Part shown: piece after piece, positions 1 through 7,652 of the stretch
Position numbering within the stretch: the first letter of the stretch is position 1
How the letters are laid out: each line of letters starts with the position of its first letter
Assembly: GCF_000429105.1 (NCBI RefSeq)
Contig: NZ_AUBF01000006.1
Span: 496,001-560,000 of the forward strand
Reading direction: 5' to 3'
DNA: 64,000 bases
DNA from: Schaalia suimastitidis DSM 15538
Lineage (GTDB): Bacteria; Actinomycetota; Actinomycetes; Actinomycetales; Actinomycetaceae
Translations under genes and position numbers: made by a program
Notes under the pieces: generated by a model
What the model was told of the DNA's origin: nothing
Database searches by the model: none
What the model saw: only the letters and a program-made list of their open reading frames with translations

Positions 1-278
1 GCGATTGGTGCGCGGGGTGCACCTTCGGGCGCACGCAGGTGAGCGTTGCGACGTACTTGATCCCACCGACGCCCTGCCTCGCGAATGGCATGACGCCCCT
101 CAACCTCGATGCGTAGTGCGCAACCCCACCCGATGAGCGTACGCTCGGGTGACCACCACGCTAGAACACCACGCGATGTGGGCACCATGTCACGTAGCGC
201 AACGTCATCAAAGCGCTCAGGTAGCGGTGCGACGCGTATATCGAGGCAGGGGAGGGCGGGAGTTGAAACGTCAGACAT
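1..278 (-). CDS. menF: Isochorismate synthase MenF, N-terminal part (cut by window edge)
   Basis: The reverse strand from ATG at 278 stays open to the left edge and gives 92 residues. It begins MSDVSTPALPCLDIRVAPLP and contains LAWWSPERTLIGWGCALRI followed by EVEGRHAIREAGRRWDQV. A short variable start, then a GWG segment and the helix in which the F420-like total is summed over a small cofactor is how actinobacterial chorismate-binding isochorismate synthases begin. The catalytic chorismate-binding domain would lie outside the window. The enzyme would convert chorismate to isochorismate, the first committed step of menaquinone synthesis. The gene is divergent from menG 79 bp away, which supports the call. 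The identity rests on the N-terminus and context only; other chorismate-binding enzymes remain possible. Confidence 0.72.
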   Translation of the reverse strand, partial: MSDVSTPALPCLDIRVAPLPERFDDVALRDMVPTSRGVLAWWSPERTLIGWGCALRIEVEGRHAIREAGRRWDQVRRNAHLRAPEGAPRAPI

Positions 279-284
279 GGCACC

Positions 285-313
285 ATGCTAATGGCCTGAG
301 GCGCCCCTGGCAC
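285..313 (-). promoter_or_regulatory. Candidate menF promoter giving a leaderless mRNA
   Basis: Read on the minus strand, GTGCCA (313-308) and TAGCAT (290-285) are separated by exactly 17 bp, and the menF ATG at 278 lies 6 bp beyond the -10 box. There is no Shine-Dalgarno sequence, so transcription probably starts at or next to the ATG. This is pattern matching only. Confidence 0.4.
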
Positions 314-357
314 GGACTGGCGCGAAGAGTACACGATTGGCATGGGAAAATGTCACT

Positions 358-1083
358 ATGACGAGCCATGACGATTGTGACGCTGCCGCTGTGCGTCGCG
401 CTGATCTTGATAAAGACCCCGCCGATATTGCCTCCATGTTTGACCATGTCTCCGCGCGGTATGACCTGACAAATACGCTGCTCACTGGCGGTATGGACCA
501 TGTGTGGCTACGTGCGTTGCGAAATGCGGTTGCACCTGACATAGGAGAAAAAATCCTCGATCTCGCTGCGGGAACAGGCTCATCATCTGCTGCTTTAGCG
601 GCATCTGGGGCGCACGTGGTGGCCTGTGATCTTTCTGCCGGAATGATTGAGGTAGGGAGGCGCCGTCACCCGGAATTGGAATTTGTCCAAGGCAACGCCA
701 TGGACCTCGATTTCGAGGACGACACTTTCGATGCGGTCACTATCTCGTATGGTTTGCGCAATATTCCTGACCCGGCGCTGGCCTTACACGAAATGTTGCG
801 CGTGGTGCGACCGGGAGGCCGCCTGGTAGTGTCCGAGTTTTCGACGCCGGTCAACCCACTGTTCAAGCGCTTATACGACCTGCATCTTGACCATGTCATG
901 CCGCGCCTAGCGTCGTTGGCATCATCCGATGACGTTGCCTACGACTATCTGGTGGAATCGATCCGTGCATGGCCCAATCAACGCGGTGTCGCGCGGATGA
1001 TTGCCGAGGCTGGCTGGCGTCGCGTGGAATACAAGAACCTGACCGGTGGGATCGTTGCGCTTCACCGTGCCTATAAGGCTTAG
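358..1083 (+). CDS. menG: Demethylmenaquinone methyltransferase (MenG/UbiE family)
   Basis: This 241-residue protein would transfer a methyl group from S-adenosylmethionine to demethylmenaquinone, the last step of menaquinone synthesis. The SAM-binding motif LDLAAGTG is at residues 67-74, the family motif ISYGLRNIPD at 129-138, and the C-terminus carries the UbiE signature around NLTGGIVALHRAYKA. The N-terminal MFDHVSARYDLTN is also typical. I chose ATG 358; an in-frame TTG at 337 would add seven residues, and neither has a strong ribosome site. It is divergent from menF and lies upstream of the MenJ-like gene and nuo operon, so the locus couples quinone synthesis to its main reductase. Confidence 0.93.
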   Translation: MTSHDDCDAAAVRRADLDKDPADIASMFDHVSARYDLTNTLLTGGMDHVWLRALRNAVAPDIGEKILDLAAGTGSSSAALAASGAHVVACDLSAGMIEVGRRRHPELEFVQGNAMDLDFEDDTFDAVTISYGLRNIPDPALALHEMLRVVRPGGRLVVSEFSTPVNPLFKRLYDLHLDHVMPRLASLASSDDVAYDYLVESIRAWPNQRGVARMIAEAGWRRVEYKNLTGGIVALHRAYKA

Positions 1084-1085
1084 CG

Positions 1086-1112
1086 AGGTCACGAAGTATC
1101 TCCTCGTGACCT
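1086..1112 (+). terminator. Probable terminator hairpin after menG
   Basis: AGGTCACGA (1086-1094) and TCGTGACCT (1104-1112) form a perfect 9-bp stem with a 9-base loop just after the menG stop. There is no T run, which is common for actinobacterial terminators. Confidence 0.5.
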
Positions 1113-1127
1113 GGGGAACACTGCGGG

Positions 1128-1155
1128 AATTGCGAAAGAATAGTGTTTCGCAATT
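1128..1155. promoter_or_regulatory. Perfect 10-bp inverted repeat upstream of the menJ-nuo operon
   Basis: AATTGCGAAA (1128-1137) and TTTCGCAATT (1146-1155) are perfect inverted repeats with an 8-base spacer, about 90 bp before a possible -10 box (TAGGGT, 1244-1249) and 155 bp before menJ. It could be an operator for a dimeric regulator or a second hairpin ending menG transcription. Nothing in the sequence separates the two. Confidence 0.4.
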
Positions 1156-1309
1156 GGTGTCTAATTCTCAGCTTAGTGCGCCCTAAGAAGACCGAAAAAG
1201 GCCGGAAAGACGCCATATTGCACGAGTGCCTCATAAATGCCGCTAGGGTAAACGTTTGGACTGCGGTGCACTGTGCGCCGCAAACACAAAAGACGTGGAA
1301 GGACACTCA

Positions 1310-2590
1310 GTGCGCGAGGAATTGGGCGAAGGCGCTGCGGCAGAGGTAGTCGTCGTCGGCGCTGGCCCTGCAGGAGCCTCAACGGCCTATCACCTCGCCA
1401 CGCTCGGTATCGACGTTCTTCTTCTCGACAAAGCCACCTTCCCGCGCGATAAGGTCTGCGGCGACGGCCTCACACCCGCAGCAGTACATGAACTGCTCCT
1501 GATGGGGGTTGATACCACCGGGTGGATACGCAACCGAGGTCTCACCGTCATCGGTGGTGGACACCGTGTCCAAATGGAATGGCCCGACCAAAAAAGCCTC
1601 CCAGGCTACGGAATGGCACGCGCACGTACTGACCTTGACCACGCACTTGTCCAACGTGCCGAAGAAGCGGGAGCACGCCTTGGCCTCGGATACACCGTAA
1701 CAGGCGCCATACAAGATGCCACCGGTCGCGTCACCGGCGTTACCGCGCGCCACGGGCGCGGAAAAACGGCAATTGAAGGCGCCGTGCGCGCCAAACTCGT
1801 TGTGGACGCGGGCGGCGTATCCGCACGCCTAGCGACCAGCCTCGGTGTTGAAAAAGACCCCGAACGGCCCATCGGAGTGGCAGCCCGCACCTACTTCCGA
1901 TCACCACGAGGTGACGAAGAATGGATGGAATCCCACCTGGAATTATGGGCTGGCACACCCGGTCAATCAGACCTGCTGCCAGGATACGGCTGGATTTTCC
2001 CCCTCGGTAACGGCCTGGTTAATGTCGGTTTAGGGTCGGTTGCCTCCAATGCGCGTGCCACACACCTGCCCTACCGCAAAGTCTTTGCTGACTGGACTGC
2101 GAACCTGCCCCAGGAGTGGGGCTTCACCCCCGATAACCAAGTGGGATCTCTGGCAAGTGCGGCCCTGCCCATGTCCTTTAACCGCACACCGCACTACGCC
2201 TCGGGCCTGCTCCTCGTTGGTGACGCGGGCGGCATGGTTAGCCCCTTCAACGGTGAAGGGATTGCGCCAGGTATGAAGGCAGGCCGCCTCGCAGCCGACG
2301 CCATCGCCCAAGCCATGGGACGCACCAGTCGTGTTGGCATTGACCGGGCACTGTCTGCCTACCCCGAGGCAATGCGCGCCGAATACGGCGGCTACTACCA
2401 GCTTGGTCGCATTTTCGTGCGTCTGATCGAAAACCCAAAGATTATGCACCTATGCACCACCTACGGGTTGCCGATACCACGCCTGATGCGCCTCGTCCAC
2501 AAGTTGCTCTCCGACGGATACGAACGAAACGGCGGAGATATCGACGACCGAATTATCACCGCGGCCTCAAAGATGGTGAGACCCGTATGA
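1310..2590 (+). CDS. menJ: Geranylgeranyl reductase family flavoprotein, MenJ-like (menaquinone side-chain reductase)
   Basis: This 426-residue FAD-dependent oxidoreductase has the dinucleotide-binding GAGPAG at residues 17-22, the family CGDG motif starting at Cys50, and the second FAD motif LLLVGDAGGMVSPFNGEGI in the C-terminal half. Family members saturate isoprenoid chains. Mycobacterial MenJ reduces one isoprene unit of menaquinone, and the neighbours here (menF, menG, complex I, polyprenyl synthase) make that role the best inference; archaeal-type lipid reduction is the alternative. I chose GTG 1310 because GGAAGGA lies 7 bases before it; a TTG at 1256 is in frame but has no such site. 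The stop overlaps the next small ORF in an ATGA. Confidence 0.85.
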   Translation: MREELGEGAAAEVVVVGAGPAGASTAYHLATLGIDVLLLDKATFPRDKVCGDGLTPAAVHELLLMGVDTTGWIRNRGLTVIGGGHRVQMEWPDQKSLPGYGMARARTDLDHALVQRAEEAGARLGLGYTVTGAIQDATGRVTGVTARHGRGKTAIEGAVRAKLVVDAGGVSARLATSLGVEKDPERPIGVAARTYFRSPRGDEEWMESHLELWAGTPGQSDLLPGYGWIFPLGNGLVNVGLGSVASNARATHLPYRKVFADWTANLPQEWGFTPDNQVGSLASAALPMSFNRTPHYASGLLLVGDAGGMVSPFNGEGIAPGMKAGRLAADAIAQAMGRTSRVGIDRALSAYPEAMRAEYGGYYQLGRIFVRLIENPKIMHLCTTYGLPIPRLMRLVHKLLSDGYERNGGDIDDRIITAASKMVRPV

Positions 2591-2652
2591 CCACCATCGA
2601 CACCGCGACCCACCTGTCACCACAACACCACCTACGGGAGGAACGACGATGA
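2587..2652 (+). CDS. Possible 21-residue small ORF linking menJ to nuoA
   Basis: The ATG at 2587 overlaps the menJ stop (ATGA, 2587-2590), and its own TGA overlaps the nuoA start (ATGA, 2649-2652). The product would be 21 residues beginning MTTIDTATHL and ending EERR, rich in His and Arg. Both junctions have the geometry used for translational coupling elsewhere in this operon. It may be a coupling peptide, a leader or chance. I recognise no family, and the nuoA ribosome site (GGGAGGA) lies inside it. Confidence 0.35.
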   Translation: MTTIDTATHLSPQHHLREERR

Positions 2653-3005
2653 ACCCTTACGTGCCGCTGCTCATCATGGCAGCAGCAGCCCTGGTGCTGG
2701 CCTTTGGTGGCCTCGGCGCTTCGGCTATCCTCGGCCCTTCCAAAAAATCGCGCACTAAAGCCGATAACTACGAGTGTGGTATCGACCCCACGTCAGACAA
2801 ACTTGATGCGGGACGCTTCCCCGTTCGCTACTACCTGGTGGCCATGACCTTCATCATCTTCGACATTGAAGTGGTCTTCATGTACCCGTGGGCAGTGAGC
2901 TTTAACCAGCTTGGTCTCTTTGGCCTGGTCGCAATGCTGACCTTCATTGCGCTCATCACAGTCCCCTACATTTACGAGTGGCGCCGCGGCGGCCTCGACT
3001 ACTGA
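2649..3005 (+). CDS. nuoA: NADH-quinone oxidoreductase subunit A
   Basis: NuoA is a small membrane subunit of complex I, at the junction between the peripheral arm and the proton-pumping membrane arm. The 118-residue product has three hydrophobic segments, roughly residues 8-28, 59-82 and 87-107. Between the first two is the conserved loop YECGIDPTSD, whose Cys-Gly-Asp-type surface loop is characteristic, followed by FPVRYYLVAMTFIIFDIEVV. GGGAGGAACGACG precedes the ATG. It opens the nuo gene run and is separated from nuoB by 19 bases. Confidence 0.96.
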   Translation: MNPYVPLLIMAAAALVLAFGGLGASAILGPSKKSRTKADNYECGIDPTSDKLDAGRFPVRYYLVAMTFIIFDIEVVFMYPWAVSFNQLGLFGLVAMLTFIALITVPYIYEWRRGGLDY

Positions 3006-3024
3006 GAAAGCCTGAGGAGAAACT

Positions 3025-3579
3025 ATGGGACTCGAAGAGAGTATTCCCGCGGGCATCGCCCTGACCAGCGTCGAAAAAGTCCTCGGCCTGGCACGTAAAC
3101 ACAGCCAATGGCCTGTCACCATGGGCCTAGCATGCTGCGCCATTGAAATGATGGCCGCAGGCACCCCTCGTTTTGACATGGCGCGCTTCGGTCTTGAAGT
3201 CTTCCGCGCATCGCCGCGCCACTCTGACCTCATGATCGTCTCTGGCCGCGTCAGCCACAAAATGGCACCCATCGTGCGCCGCGTCTACGACTCAATGCCT
3301 GAACCGAAATGGGTGATCTCCATGGGGGCATGCGCGTCCTCGGGCGGCATGTTCAATAACTACGCCGTCGTCCAAGGTGTCGACCACATCGTCCCTGTTG
3401 ACGTCTACCTGCCAGGTTGCCCACCCCGCCCCGAAGCTCTGATTCACGCAATTCTGACGCTGCGTGAACAAATTGGCAAGGAACCACTGGGCGCCCACCG
3501 TCGCGAAATTGCGCGCAAAGCTGAACAAGCGGCATTGGCCGCAACACCCACCCACCGAATGAAGGGACTGCTGGCATGA
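3025..3579 (+). CDS. nuoB: NADH-quinone oxidoreductase subunit B
   Basis: NuoB (184 residues) carries the terminal iron-sulfur cluster N2 that passes electrons to menaquinone at the NuoB/NuoD interface. The N2 ligands are visible as the adjacent Cys37-Cys38 in [10 protein letters not shown], Cys103 in MGACASSGG and Cys132 in [17 protein letters not shown] precedes the ATG. The stop overlaps nuoC by four bases (ATGA), so the two are probably translationally coupled. Nothing unusual was noted except a short charged C-terminal tail (about 30 residues) after the core. Confidence 0.97.
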   Translation: MGLEESIPAGIALTSVEKVLGLARKHSQWPVTMGLACCAIEMMAAGTPRFDMARFGLEVFRASPRHSDLMIVSGRVSHKMAPIVRRVYDSMPEPKWVISMGACASSGGMFNNYAVVQGVDHIVPVDVYLPGCPPRPEALIHAILTLREQIGKEPLGAHRREIARKAEQAALAATPTHRMKGLLA

Positions 3580-4307
3580 GCGACGAGCTGACCACAAGCC
3601 CCGTCGACGGCGCTGATATTGCCGAGGCCACGCGCGGTTTTGCCGCAGCCGAACCCATCGCTCACCGGCACGGCATGTTCGGTGTCTCTGACGCAGGGGA
3701 CACCACAGGATTTGGTGGCCTTATCACCCACGCCTACCTGCCTGGTGAAAGCCCGCGCCCCTACGGCTCCTGGTTCGACACGGTTGTTGATATCCTCGAA
3801 GAACTTATCACCGAGGCAGGGCTGAGCATTGGTGACGTCATTGAGAAAGTCGTCGTCGAACACGGCGAACTCACCATTTTCATTGCACGCCCCCATATTC
3901 GCCGCGTCTGCCAGTGGCTGCGTGACGACCAAGATCTGCGCTTTGAACTATGCCTGGGCACCAACGGCGTGCATTACCCACACGATACAGGCCGTGAATT
4001 ACACGCCATCTACCCGCTGCAGTCCATCACCCACAACCGGATGCTGCGCCTTGAAGTCACCTGTCCTGACACCGACCCCCATATCCCCTCCGTCGTTGCC
4101 ATCTACCCAGCTAATGACTGGCAGGAACGCGAAACATGGGACCTGCTGGGCATCGTCTTTGATGGACACCCCTCCCTGACACGCACAGCAATGCCCGACG
4201 ACTGGGTAGGGCACCCTCAACGCAAGGACTACCCGCTGGGCGGTATCCCCGTCCAATTCAGGGGAGCAACCGTACCGCCTGCCGACACGCGGAGGTCATA
4301 CAACTAA
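3576..4307 (+). CDS. nuoC: NADH-quinone oxidoreductase subunit C
   Basis: This 243-residue hydrophilic subunit of the peripheral arm packs against NuoD and NuoB. It is a separate polypeptide, not fused to NuoD as in enterobacteria. The 30-kDa subunit signature is present near the C-terminus as [31 protein letters not shown], shown here only in part: the [10 protein letters not shown] and GHPSLTR elements are the diagnostic ones. The N-terminal 40 residues are variable and acidic. The start overlaps the nuoB stop and the stop overlaps the nuoD start (TAATG). Confidence 0.95.
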   Translation: MSDELTTSPVDGADIAEATRGFAAAEPIAHRHGMFGVSDAGDTTGFGGLITHAYLPGESPRPYGSWFDTVVDILEELITEAGLSIGDVIEKVVVEHGELTIFIARPHIRRVCQWLRDDQDLRFELCLGTNGVHYPHDTGRELHAIYPLQSITHNRMLRLEVTCPDTDPHIPSVVAIYPANDWQERETWDLLGIVFDGHPSLTRTAMPDDWVGHPQRKDYPLGGIPVQFRGATVPPADTRRSYN

Positions 4308-5662
4308 TGAATGCTCACGACGCCAAATTCCACGCAGCTACCTCCGCTGCGGGCCTCAACATTGAAGAACTCCCCGAAGTCCTTGCCCAAGGAGGCGACT
4401 GGGAGGACGTGCTCGCTGAGATTGAAAAGATCACGCACGAGCGTATCGTCCTCAATATGGGACCCGTCCACCCGTCCACCCACGGCGTGCTCCGACTGAT
4501 CCTTGAACTCGATGGTGAAACCGTGCGGGAAACACGAGTCGATACCGGTTACCTGCACACGGGCATCGAAAAAAATATGGAGTACCGCACCTGGACACAG
4601 GGCGTCACCTTTTGCACCCGCATGGACTACGTTGCTCCCTTCTTCCAGGAAGTGGCCTACTGCCTCGCGGTAGAAAAACTCCTGGGCATCACTGATGACG
4701 TTCCCGAGCGGGCCTCGTTAATCCGCGTGCTCCTGATGGAACTTAACCGCATTGCCAGCCACCTTGTCGCCATCGGTACTGGCGGCAATGAACTTGGCGC
4801 CACCACAATGATGACTGTGGGCTTTAGAGGACGTGAAGAAATCCTACGGATTTTCGAACGTATCACGGGCCTACGTATGAACCACGCGTATATTCGCCCC
4901 GGCGGTGTCGCCCAAGACCTCCCGGCTGGCACCATCGAATATATTCGCGAAAAGCTTCCAAAGGTCCGCCGCGACATGGGCGAAATGCAAGACCTCGTCA
5001 TGCAAAACCCCATTTTCAAGAAGCGTTTCGTTGACGTGGGATATATGCCGCTGTCAGGCCTCATGGCGCTCGGTATGACCGGCCCAAGCTTGCGTGCAGC
5101 CGGACTGCCGCAAGACCTGCGTAAGGACCAACCCTACTGCGGCTACGAAGACTTCGACTTCGATGTGGTGACCACTGACGCATCCGACTGCTATAACCGC
5201 GTCGTTGTACGTTTTGGCGAATGCTACGAATCCCTGAAGATTATCCATCAGGTCCTTCGCCGCCTCGAAGCCTGCGAAGGCGCTCCCACAATGGTTGCTG
5301 ACGCGCATATCTCCTGGCCAGCACGCCTTTCCGTGGCTGCTGACGGTCAAGGCAACTCCTTAGAACATATCGCACAGATTATGGGCCAATCAATGGAGAG
5401 CCTTATTCACCACTTCAAGCTGGTCACTGAAGGTTTCCGCGTCCCTGCTGGACAGGTGTATCAGACCGTGGAACACGCTAAAGGTATCCTCGGTGTCCAC
5501 CTGGTATCTGACGGCGGTACCCGCCCATACCGCGCCCATTTCCGTGACCCCTCGTTCGCAAACCTGCAGTCCACAGCCATGATGACCGAAGGCGGCCAAC
5601 TCGCCGACGTCGTCGTGTCCCTGGCAAGTATCGACCCTGTGCTGGGAGGCGTTGACCGATGA
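4307..5662 (+). CDS. nuoD: NADH-quinone oxidoreductase subunit D
   Basis: NuoD (451 residues) is the 49-kDa hydrogenase-like subunit that forms the quinone-binding pocket with NuoB. The quinone-site segment [15 protein letters not shown], with its conserved His pair, lies near residue 50, and the family signature [14 protein letters not shown] follows. The C-terminal DPSFANLQ and the final DPVLGGVDR are typical of a full-length protein. About 45 N-terminal residues precede the conserved core, slightly more than in many homologues. Overlaps on both sides (TAATG with nuoC, ATGA with nuoE) mark a tightly coupled operon. Confidence 0.97.
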   Translation: MNAHDAKFHAATSAAGLNIEELPEVLAQGGDWEDVLAEIEKITHERIVLNMGPVHPSTHGVLRLILELDGETVRETRVDTGYLHTGIEKNMEYRTWTQGVTFCTRMDYVAPFFQEVAYCLAVEKLLGITDDVPERASLIRVLLMELNRIASHLVAIGTGGNELGATTMMTVGFRGREEILRIFERITGLRMNHAYIRPGGVAQDLPAGTIEYIREKLPKVRRDMGEMQDLVMQNPIFKKRFVDVGYMPLSGLMALGMTGPSLRAAGLPQDLRKDQPYCGYEDFDFDVVTTDASDCYNRVVVRFGECYESLKIIHQVLRRLEACEGAPTMVADAHISWPARLSVAADGQGNSLEHIAQIMGQSMESLIHHFKLVTEGFRVPAGQVYQTVEHAKGILGVHLVSDGGTRPYRAHFRDPSFANLQSTAMMTEGGQLADVVVSLASIDPVLGGVDR

Positions 5663-6354
5663 GCTACACCCCCGACGTTGAAGCGCGCCTACGCGACCAG
5701 GCGCAGCAAATCATTGAGCGTTATCCCACCGGACACGCCCGAAGCGCACTGCTGCCCATGCTTCACCTTGTCCAATCCGAAGATGGCTACGTGTCACCCG
5801 ACGGCATCGCCCTATGCGCTGACGTCCTTGACCTGAGCCGTGCAGAAGTGAGCGCTGTCGCCACTTTCTACACCCAGTACAAACGTCACCCCAATGGCGA
5901 CTACCTTGTGGGTGTGTGCACCAACGCCCTGTGTGCGGTGATGGGCGGTGACGAGATCTGGGAAGCCGTCAGCGAGCATGTCGGTGTCGGCTCAGACGAA
6001 ACCAGCGCGTCTGGCAAGATCACGCTTGAACGCCTCGAATGTAACGCCGCCTGCGACTATGCCCCGGTGGTCATGGTGAACTGGGAGTTCTTTGACAACC
6101 AGACCGTTGAATCGGCGATTGCGCTGGTCACCGACATTGAAGCTGGACGTCCCATTCACCCCACCCGCGGCGCAGACACTGTCGCCACCTTCAAAGAAGT
6201 AGAACATGTGCTTGCAGGTTTTGCTGATGGGCGCGTCCATGAAGGTCCCAGTGCTGGCCACGCTTCGGTACTTGGCCTCACACTTGCCGCAGACAAAGGC
6301 TGGAGCGCCCCGCAGCCCGTGGTATCTGCAACAACGGAAGGGGAACAGGCATGA
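5659..6354 (+). CDS. nuoE: NADH-quinone oxidoreductase subunit E
   Basis: NuoE (231 residues) is the 24-kDa subunit of the NADH-oxidising module and carries the [2Fe-2S] cluster N1a. A thioredoxin-like domain holds the four ligands in the paired motifs VCTNALC and [11 protein letters not shown]. The N-terminal helical part ([19 protein letters not shown]) is the usual family start. The last 60 residues are a low-conservation extension, common in actinobacterial NuoE. It is coupled by ATGA overlaps to nuoD and nuoF. Confidence 0.96.
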   Translation: MSYTPDVEARLRDQAQQIIERYPTGHARSALLPMLHLVQSEDGYVSPDGIALCADVLDLSRAEVSAVATFYTQYKRHPNGDYLVGVCTNALCAVMGGDEIWEAVSEHVGVGSDETSASGKITLERLECNAACDYAPVVMVNWEFFDNQTVESAIALVTDIEAGRPIHPTRGADTVATFKEVEHVLAGFADGRVHEGPSAGHASVLGLTLAADKGWSAPQPVVSATTEGEQA

Positions 6355-7652
6355 GCGCCTACACCCAACCCAGCACCCTCACCCCTATCCTCACACGAGG
6401 CTGGGGCGAGGACCGCTCGTGGACCCTAGAGTCCTATCTGGCTCGCGGCGGCTACGAAGGCCTAAAAAAAGCTAATACCATGGCGCCAGCCGACATTATC
6501 GAGGCCGTGAAAGCCTCCGGTTTACGTGGCCGAGGCGGCGCAGGCTTCCCCACAGGTCTCAAATGGTCGTTCCTGCCTCCAGATGACGGTAAACCCCGTT
6601 ACCTGGTGGTCAACGCTGACGAATCAGAACCAGGAACCTGCAAAGATATCCCCACGCTGATGGCAAATCCGCATGTCCTCGTTGAAGGTATGGCTATCAC
6701 CAGTCGTGCCATTAACTGCACACACGCCTTCGTGTATCTGCGTGGTGAAGTTGTCCACGTGTACCGGCGCCTGATGAATGCCATCGAGGAAGCTACCGCT
6801 GCCGGTATCCTCGGCGACTTGAAGATCACCGCCCACGCAGGTGCAGGTGCCTATATCTGCGGTGAAGAAACGGCACTGCTTGACTCCCTCGAAGGATACC
6901 GAGGACATCCGCGCCTCAAGCCCCCCTTCCCCGCAGTCGCTGGCCTATATGCGCGCCCCACCGTCATTAACAACGTGGAGTCAGTGGCCCAGGTCGCAGG
7001 TATCTTCCAACATTCGGTGGAGTGGTACACGATGATGGGCACAGAAAAATCGAAGGGACACGGCATCTTCTCCCTGTCAGGACACGTGAAAAACCCCGGA
7101 CAATTCGAAGCCCCCTTCGGTATCACCATGCGTGAACTCATCGACATGGCTGGCGGTATTCGGGACGGACACCGTTTGAAGTTCTGGACACCAGGTGGCT
7201 CCTCCACGCCACTACTGACCGAAGAGGACCTTGACGTGCCCCTGGACTACGAATCCGTAGGTGCGGCGGGTTCCATGTTGGCCACCCGCGCCTTGCAGGT
7301 CTTTGATGAAACGACCTCTGTTGTACGTGTCATCACCCGGTGGATCGAGTTCTACCAACACGAATCCTGCGGTAAATGTACGCCGTGTCGTGAAGGCACC
7401 TACTGGCTCAAGCAAATCATGTTGCGTCTTGAAGCTGGGAAAGGCCAAGCAGGGGACGTGGAGCTCCTTGATGAGATTGCTGGCAATATTTTCGGACGGA
7501 GCTTCTGCGCACTTGGTGATGCGGCTGCAACCCCGATTATGTCTGGCATTAAGAAATTCCGCGAAGAATTTGAAGCTGGCTTGACTACGCCCGCGCGGGA
7601 ACTATTCCCCTACGAAGCGTCAGCAGTCTTTGCACGAGGAGGCGCGCGATGA
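6351..7652 (+). CDS. nuoF: NADH-quinone oxidoreductase subunit F (NADH-binding)
   Basis: NuoF (433 residues) binds NADH and FMN, and is where electrons enter complex I. The glycine-rich nucleotide site GRGGAGFPTG is at residues 60-69, and the FMN segment GAGAYICGEETALLDSLEG follows. The C-terminal domain holds the [4Fe-4S] cluster N3 ligands in SCGKCTPCREG around residue 340, with a fourth Cys in SFCALGD. All expected motifs are intact. ATGA overlaps join it to nuoE and nuoG. Confidence 0.97.
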   Translation: MSAYTQPSTLTPILTRGWGEDRSWTLESYLARGGYEGLKKANTMAPADIIEAVKASGLRGRGGAGFPTGLKWSFLPPDDGKPRYLVVNADESEPGTCKDIPTLMANPHVLVEGMAITSRAINCTHAFVYLRGEVVHVYRRLMNAIEEATAAGILGDLKITAHAGAGAYICGEETALLDSLEGYRGHPRLKPPFPAVAGLYARPTVINNVESVAQVAGIFQHSVEWYTMMGTEKSKGHGIFSLSGHVKNPGQFEAPFGITMRELIDMAGGIRDGHRLKFWTPGGSSTPLLTEEDLDVPLDYESVGAAGSMLATRALQVFDETTSVVRVITRWIEFYQHESCGKCTPCREGTYWLKQIMLRLEAGKGQAGDVELLDEIAGNIFGRSFCALGDAAATPIMSGIKKFREEFEAGLTTPARELFPYEASAVFARGGAR

